From Candidatus Magasanikbacteria bacterium CG_4_10_14_0_2_um_filter_37_12 (GTDB taxonomy: Bacteria > Patescibacteriota > Patescibacteriia > Magasanikbacterales > UBA922), in contig PFPK01000016.1 in assembly GCA_002793015.1 (NCBI GenBank), positions 1 to 38,015 of the forward strand: a stretch of DNA of 38,015 nucleotides, given 5' to 3'. Positions 34,979-38,015 of this stretch are shown in pieces; the stretch's first letter is position 1; every line of letters begins with the position of its first letter. A program made the translations under genes and the position numbers. The notes under the pieces are model-generated. The model searched no databases and was not told the origin of the DNA. It saw nothing but the letters and a program-made list of their open reading frames with translations.

Positions 34979-34997
34979 ATTTTTCTAAAATTAAAAA

Positions 34998-35342
34998 TTA
35001 TTCTTGATAACATTTTTGATCTCTCAAAACCTTTTTATCCTTATCTCTCATCTTGCCTTTTAATTTTTCTAATTCTACTTTCATGTGATCCTTGACCTTA
35101 TCAATTGCCTTATAAAGGTCTTCAGCTTCCTTGACCATACGGATCATCTTGCCGGGTACGTACAAATTCAACTCAGCATAATATACCTTACCTTTCTGGT
35201 GATGATGAGAATGCATACCAACATCAACTTCTGCTTTTTGAATATTGTCAAAATATTTCTCCAGCCCTCCAATCTTTTCTTCTACATATTCCTTGATGGC
35301 ATCGGTCATGTCGACGCCTGTGGCCTGGGTGATGATCAGCAT
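34998..35342 (-). CDS. hpf: Ribosome hibernation promoting factor (short form)
   Basis: The 114-residue protein is the single-domain HPF/YfiA type: TQATGVDMTDAIKEYVEEKI, LEKYFDNIQKAEVDVGMH, VYYAELNLYVPGKMIRMVKE and AEDLYKAIDKVKDHMKVELE match the family's beta-alpha-beta-beta-beta-alpha fold. It binds the 30S decoding region and silences ribosomes under stress. The C-terminal dimerisation domain of long HPF is missing, so it probably acts like E. coli HPF/YfiA. It is followed by the coiled-coil gene; the spacer upstream is repeat-derived. Confidence 0.94.
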   Translation of the reverse strand: MLIITQATGVDMTDAIKEYVEEKIGGLEKYFDNIQKAEVDVGMHSHHHQKGKVYYAELNLYVPGKMIRMVKEAEDLYKAIDKVKDHMKVELEKLKGKMRDKDKKVLRDQKCYQE

Positions 35343-35359
35343 ATATTTATAAATTATGA

Positions 35360-35455
35360 TTCTTAGATTTAAGGTTCATGGTTTATAGTTCGTGATTCAT
35401 GGATATTTGTTGTTGATAAATCAACTAAGTAAAACCATGAACTCCAAACTAAGAA
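35360..35455. repeat. Repeat-derived inverted repeat at the murB-hpf boundary
   Basis: TTCTTAGATTTAAGGTTCATGG and CCATGAACTCCAAACTAAGAA are near-complementary arms about 53 bp apart. Both arms are built from 7-bp words (GGTTCAT GGTTTAT AGTTCGT GATTCAT). The right arm includes the stop codon and last codons of murB. It could act as a terminator-like hairpin. Confidence 0.7.
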
Positions 35456-36429
35456 CCTTGAACTACAAATATTTCCTCCTCCAACTTTACTCCAAATTTA
35501 TTATACACCTTTTCCTTTACTTCTTCAACTAGGAATAAAACATCGCTAGCCTTTGCATCACCCAAATTTACTATAAAATTTCCATGCTCTTCGCTAACCA
35601 TTGCCCCTCCTTTTTTTGCACCTTTCATATCGACCAATTCAACGAGCCTGCCAATCGGCACTTTATTGTATTTTTCCATTGTTTCCAATATTTTTTTGTC
35701 ATCTGTTAATTTTTTTATCCGCTCTTGTTCGCTCTTGTCAACCAAATAATTTTTAAAAACACAACCAGCTGATCCATAGCCTTTTGGCTGAGTACAGACA
35801 CGATAATTTAGATTTTTCAAAGCTTTTGCCATCATTTCTTTTTTGGAAGTCTCATCTACTTTTTTCAATTTCAACCAAACTTTCAAAATCACACCACCAT
35901 TATGTTTAAAAACACTATCACGATAACCAAACTGGCATTCTTCATTGTTGAATTCAGTTACCTCTCCGTCTTGATAAACTTGCACTTTCATAACAAAATC
36001 TTTTATCTCAATTCCCATACATCCGGCGTTACCCCGCACAGCACCCCCAACGCTCCCTGGAATTCCCACAGCCCATTCTAGGCCTTGCAAATTGGCTGCT
36101 ATACTTTCTTGTGCAATTTTTACTAATGATAACCCGGCGTCTACTTCCAATAAATCTTGATAAACCACGAACTCCGAACTATGAACCCAAATAACCACTC
36201 CTTCAAACCCTTCATCACTAAACAAAATGTTACTTCCACCACCAAGAATAAAACGGCCAATGCCTTCATCGTCAAGATATTTCAAAAGTCCTGCCAACTT
36301 TTCATTGTTATCAACAGATATAAAAAAAACAGCCTCTCCTCCAATTTTGAAAGTGGTATGTTTTGACAAAGGTTCATTTAGTTTTACTTTGCCAAATTCT
36401 TGCAATTTTTTGTAGATTTTGCGGTTCAT
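35449..36429 (-). CDS. murB: UDP-N-acetylenolpyruvoylglucosamine reductase
   Basis: MurB makes UDP-MurNAc for peptidoglycan with FAD and NADPH. FAD-binding signatures are KHTTFKIGGEAVFF, ILGGGSNILFSDEGFEGVVI and WAVGIPGSVGGAVRGNAG; FGYRDSVFK contains a catalytic arginine. The proton-donor serine of the usual AGSxFKNP motif is a cysteine here (GSAGCVFKNY). I start at ATG 36429; the track start at 36438 is TTG directly after the previous stop. HSSEFVVYQDLLEV, in the loop after GVVIW, is encoded by 7-bp repeats, and the last residues VVQGS plus the stop codon also lie in repeat DNA. Length (326) is near normal. Confidence 0.95.
   Translation of the reverse strand: MNRKIYKKLQEFGKVKLNEPLSKHTTFKIGGEAVFFISVDNNEKLAGLLKYLDDEGIGRFILGGGSNILFSDEGFEGVVIWVHSSEFVVYQDLLEVDAGLSLVKIAQESIAANLQGLEWAVGIPGSVGGAVRGNAGCMGIEIKDFVMKVQVYQDGEVTEFNNEECQFGYRDSVFKHNGGVILKVWLKLKKVDETSKKEMMAKALKNLNYRVCTQPKGYGSAGCVFKNYLVDKSEQERIKKLTDDKKILETMEKYNKVPIGRLVELVDMKGAKKGGAMVSEEHGNFIVNLGDAKASDVLFLVEEVKEKVYNKFGVKLEEEIFVVQGS
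36163..36190 (-). repeat. Heptanucleotide repeat inside murB
   Basis: AACCACG, AACTCCG, AACTATG and AACCCAA follow one another on the plus strand. The words match those of the murB-hpf spacer, about 800 bp away. Confidence 0.75.
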
Positions 36430-36438
36430 AGTTATCAA

Positions 36439-37548
36439 CTAATTTTTTATTTTTCTAACAATACCTTTGTACGCATCCACCTCCACCATATCACCATTTT
36501 TCAATTCTTTCAAAACGCTTTTCGCTCCAACAATACAAGGAAGCTTCATCTCTCGACTGACAATGGCGGCGTGAGAAAGTATCCCGCCCTCTTCTGTCAC
36601 CACTGCTCCAGCACGCTTCATAAGTGGAATATAGTCTGGACTAGTCATGAGACAAATTAAAATATCTCCTTCATTAAAAAGAGCAGAAGAAATATTGTCG
36701 GGATGAATAATCCTGGCTATGCCAGTAGATTGTCCAGGACTTCCTACTATACCAGTCAATCCGCCGTCCCTTGCCATAGTTTTGATTGGTAGCCAAAAAT
36801 CTTTATGTAGTCTGCCAAGCACTCTGTTCCAATCAATAAACCATGTACCATGATCAGTGGATTTGACTGTCTCAAAATATCCACAAAGATAATCATTGAC
36901 AAAATAAGAGGAAAACTTATTTTTAATTTTTTTTTGTTTTTCTTTATCTTTCACTAATAAAAAATAAATAATTTCTTCAACATGTCTCTCAGCACTGTCA
37001 TTTACTGGATATGTTTCTAAAGTTTTATTTTCAAAATTATAACAAAAACGCACTGGCTTGACTGTGCTATGAAAGCCTTGGGTAAGCTCGTTGTGACCAC
37101 CAGCAACCATTTCACCAATCACACCATGTTCGTTGACAACAAAAATTGTCGACCAGATATGATCGCTTGGATGTGGTACAAAATCTGCTTGGTAACGAAC
37201 TGGATCAATCCCTTGTTCTGGTAGCCACTGGCTGACAACGTCATTGATACTCATCCCACGCATCCGTAATTTTGGTAGACCTTCTTGTTTGGGTATCAGC
37301 CGAAGAGCACAGACCTCATGACCACGCTTGTCTAAAAAAGTGTCAAAATCTATCGAAGAATTGACAATATCTATCACTTCAAAACTGGTTGGCTTGTCAA
37401 AAGGAAAAGAAATTATCTCTGACAACTCTCCCATTCTCTTGCGCTTCCAATTGTCTTCCTGCCGAAATATTTCTGTGTCTGTATGCTCAATATCGTCAAA
37501 CCACTCTGATAAAGAAATTTGTTTTTTGTAGAGATCGGCGAGGTTCAT
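36439..37548 (-). CDS. Phosphohistidine (PEP-utilising) swivel-domain protein with unusual N-terminal region
   Basis: The C-terminal 90 residues form a PEP-utiliser mobile domain: PGQSTGIARII, ILICLMTSPDYIPLMKRAGA and the phospho-acceptor histidine in TEEGGILSHAAIVSRE, ending VEVDAYKGIVRKI. In PEP synthase and pyruvate phosphate dikinase this histidine shuttles phosphate between an ATP-grasp domain and a PEP-binding barrel. No barrel is present in the 369 residues. The middle part (SDHIWSTIFVVNEHGVIGEM, then VAGGHNELTQGF) faintly resembles the end of an ATP-grasp domain, so this may be a reduced phosphotransferase. The start overlaps the previous stop (ATGA), which indicates coupled translation with another swivel-domain gene. 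murB follows after 9 bp. Substrate unknown. Confidence 0.8.
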   Translation of the reverse strand: MNLADLYKKQISLSEWFDDIEHTDTEIFRQEDNWKRKRMGELSEIISFPFDKPTSFEVIDIVNSSIDFDTFLDKRGHEVCALRLIPKQEGLPKLRMRGMSINDVVSQWLPEQGIDPVRYQADFVPHPSDHIWSTIFVVNEHGVIGEMVAGGHNELTQGFHSTVKPVRFCYNFENKTLETYPVNDSAERHVEEIIYFLLVKDKEKQKKIKNKFSSYFVNDYLCGYFETVKSTDHGTWFIDWNRVLGRLHKDFWLPIKTMARDGGLTGIVGSPGQSTGIARIIHPDNISSALFNEGDILICLMTSPDYIPLMKRAGAVVTEEGGILSHAAIVSREMKLPCIVGAKSVLKELKNGDMVEVDAYKGIVRKIKN

Positions 37549-38015
37549 AATTTTTTTATTACGCCTTGATCAGCGTCTACTTCCACAGTATCGCCATCCT
37601 GAAAAAATTTTGTTGCCCCGTGAGTACCGACAATACACGGTATCCCAAATTCACGGGCACTAATAGCCGCATGAGAAGTAATACCACCTTCGTCTGTCAC
37701 AATAGCAGAAGATTTTTCCAAAATTGGTATCATGACAGGCGATGTCATTGTAGTAACAAGTATACTACCTCTTTCAAATGATTGGAGATCCAAAACAAAT
37801 TGGCTGAGATCGTCTACCAAAACAACTTTTACTTTGCCTCGAACAATGCCCTTGTTGGCAATATCTCCTCTAACAAAATCAGAGGAATCTACGGATAAAT
37901 CTTTTATACCAACACATTTATTTTTCCTCTCTACTGCATCTTTTCCTACAAAAAAATGGACAATATTATCATAATAATGTAAAACAAAACATTTTTTTCT
38001 TTTTGCAATATCGCT
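37545..38015 (-). CDS. Partial second phosphohistidine swivel-domain protein
   Basis: The frame is open from the window edge (156 codons); the ORF-track start is an internal TTG. The visible C-terminal part has RGDIANKGIVRGKVKVVL, ILVTTMTSPVMIPILEKSSA and the histidine motif TDEGGITSHAAISAREFG, ending VEVDADQGVIKKL, so it is a PEP-utiliser mobile domain, close in pattern to that of the next gene (EEGGILSHAAIVSRE). The preceding KKCFVLHYYDNIVHFFVGKD may be part of a different domain, cut by the edge. The two genes overlap by 4 bp and probably work as a pair or arose by duplication. Confidence 0.85.
   Translation of the reverse strand, partial: SDIAKRKKCFVLHYYDNIVHFFVGKDAVERKNKCVGIKDLSVDSSDFVRGDIANKGIVRGKVKVVLVDDLSQFVLDLQSFERGSILVTTMTSPVMIPILEKSSAIVTDEGGITSHAAISAREFGIPCIVGTHGATKFFQDGDTVEVDADQGVIKKL

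Overview
The window is AT-rich, densely coded bacterial DNA. It carries a ribosomal/RNA-polymerase block, Sec translocase genes, tRNA-charging genes and cell-envelope genes. Proteins are compact, housekeeping domains are pared down (RNA polymerase alpha without its C-terminal domain, alanyl-tRNA synthetase without its C-terminal extension), start codons rarely have a Shine-Dalgarno sequence, and degenerate 7-bp repeats fill spacers and invade genes. From these traits I infer a member of the Candidate Phyla Radiation / Patescibacteria, probably Parcubacteria-like. No 16S gene is present to settle it. TGA is read as stop throughout, so the genetic code is standard.

Layout. 1-2 kb is accessory: an EcoRI-type adenine methyltransferase with an XRE-type regulator and a palindromic promoter region, next to a decayed toxin-antitoxin pair. 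2-7.4 kb (minus strand) is ligA-gatC-gatA-tandem LOG protein followed by tRNA-Ser(GGA). 7.6-11.8 kb (minus) is a surface-glycan set: flippase, two glycosyltransferases and a nitrilase-fold amidohydrolase. 12.0-16.3 kb (minus) is the classical infA-rpmJ-rpsM-rpsK-rpsD-rpoA-rplQ-rplM-rpsI operon, with a clear promoter and terminator. 16.5-18.7 kb holds an unknown winged-helix gene, a SAM methyltransferase and a large palindromic spacer. 18.7-25.8 kb (minus) is alaS, a broken DUF4173 membrane-protein gene, a 33-residue membrane ORF, mnmA, pyrG and rplI. 26.0-27.7 kb (plus) is era and a DnaQ-like exonuclease. 27.9-34.1 kb (minus) is secD-secF and secA. 34.4-38.0 kb (minus) is a coiled-coil hypothetical, hpf, murB and two adjacent phosphohistidine swivel-domain proteins, the last cut by the window edge.

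The genes mostly support translation (ribosomal proteins, IF-1, Era, HPF, AlaRS, GatCA, MnmA), protein export (SecA, SecDF) and envelope building (MurB, flippase, glycosyltransferases). The most unusual items are: (1) SecD with a parvulin prolyl-isomerase module inserted in its external P1 region; (2) a family of degenerate heptanucleotide repeats found in spacers and inside ligA, mnmA, gatA, murB, secA and a glycosyltransferase gene; (3) a secA terminator hairpin that overlaps the secDF start site, so only read-through RNA could form it; (4) a LOG-family duplication in which one active site has lost its glutamate; (5) small frameshifts in a RelE-like toxin and in the DUF4173 gene.
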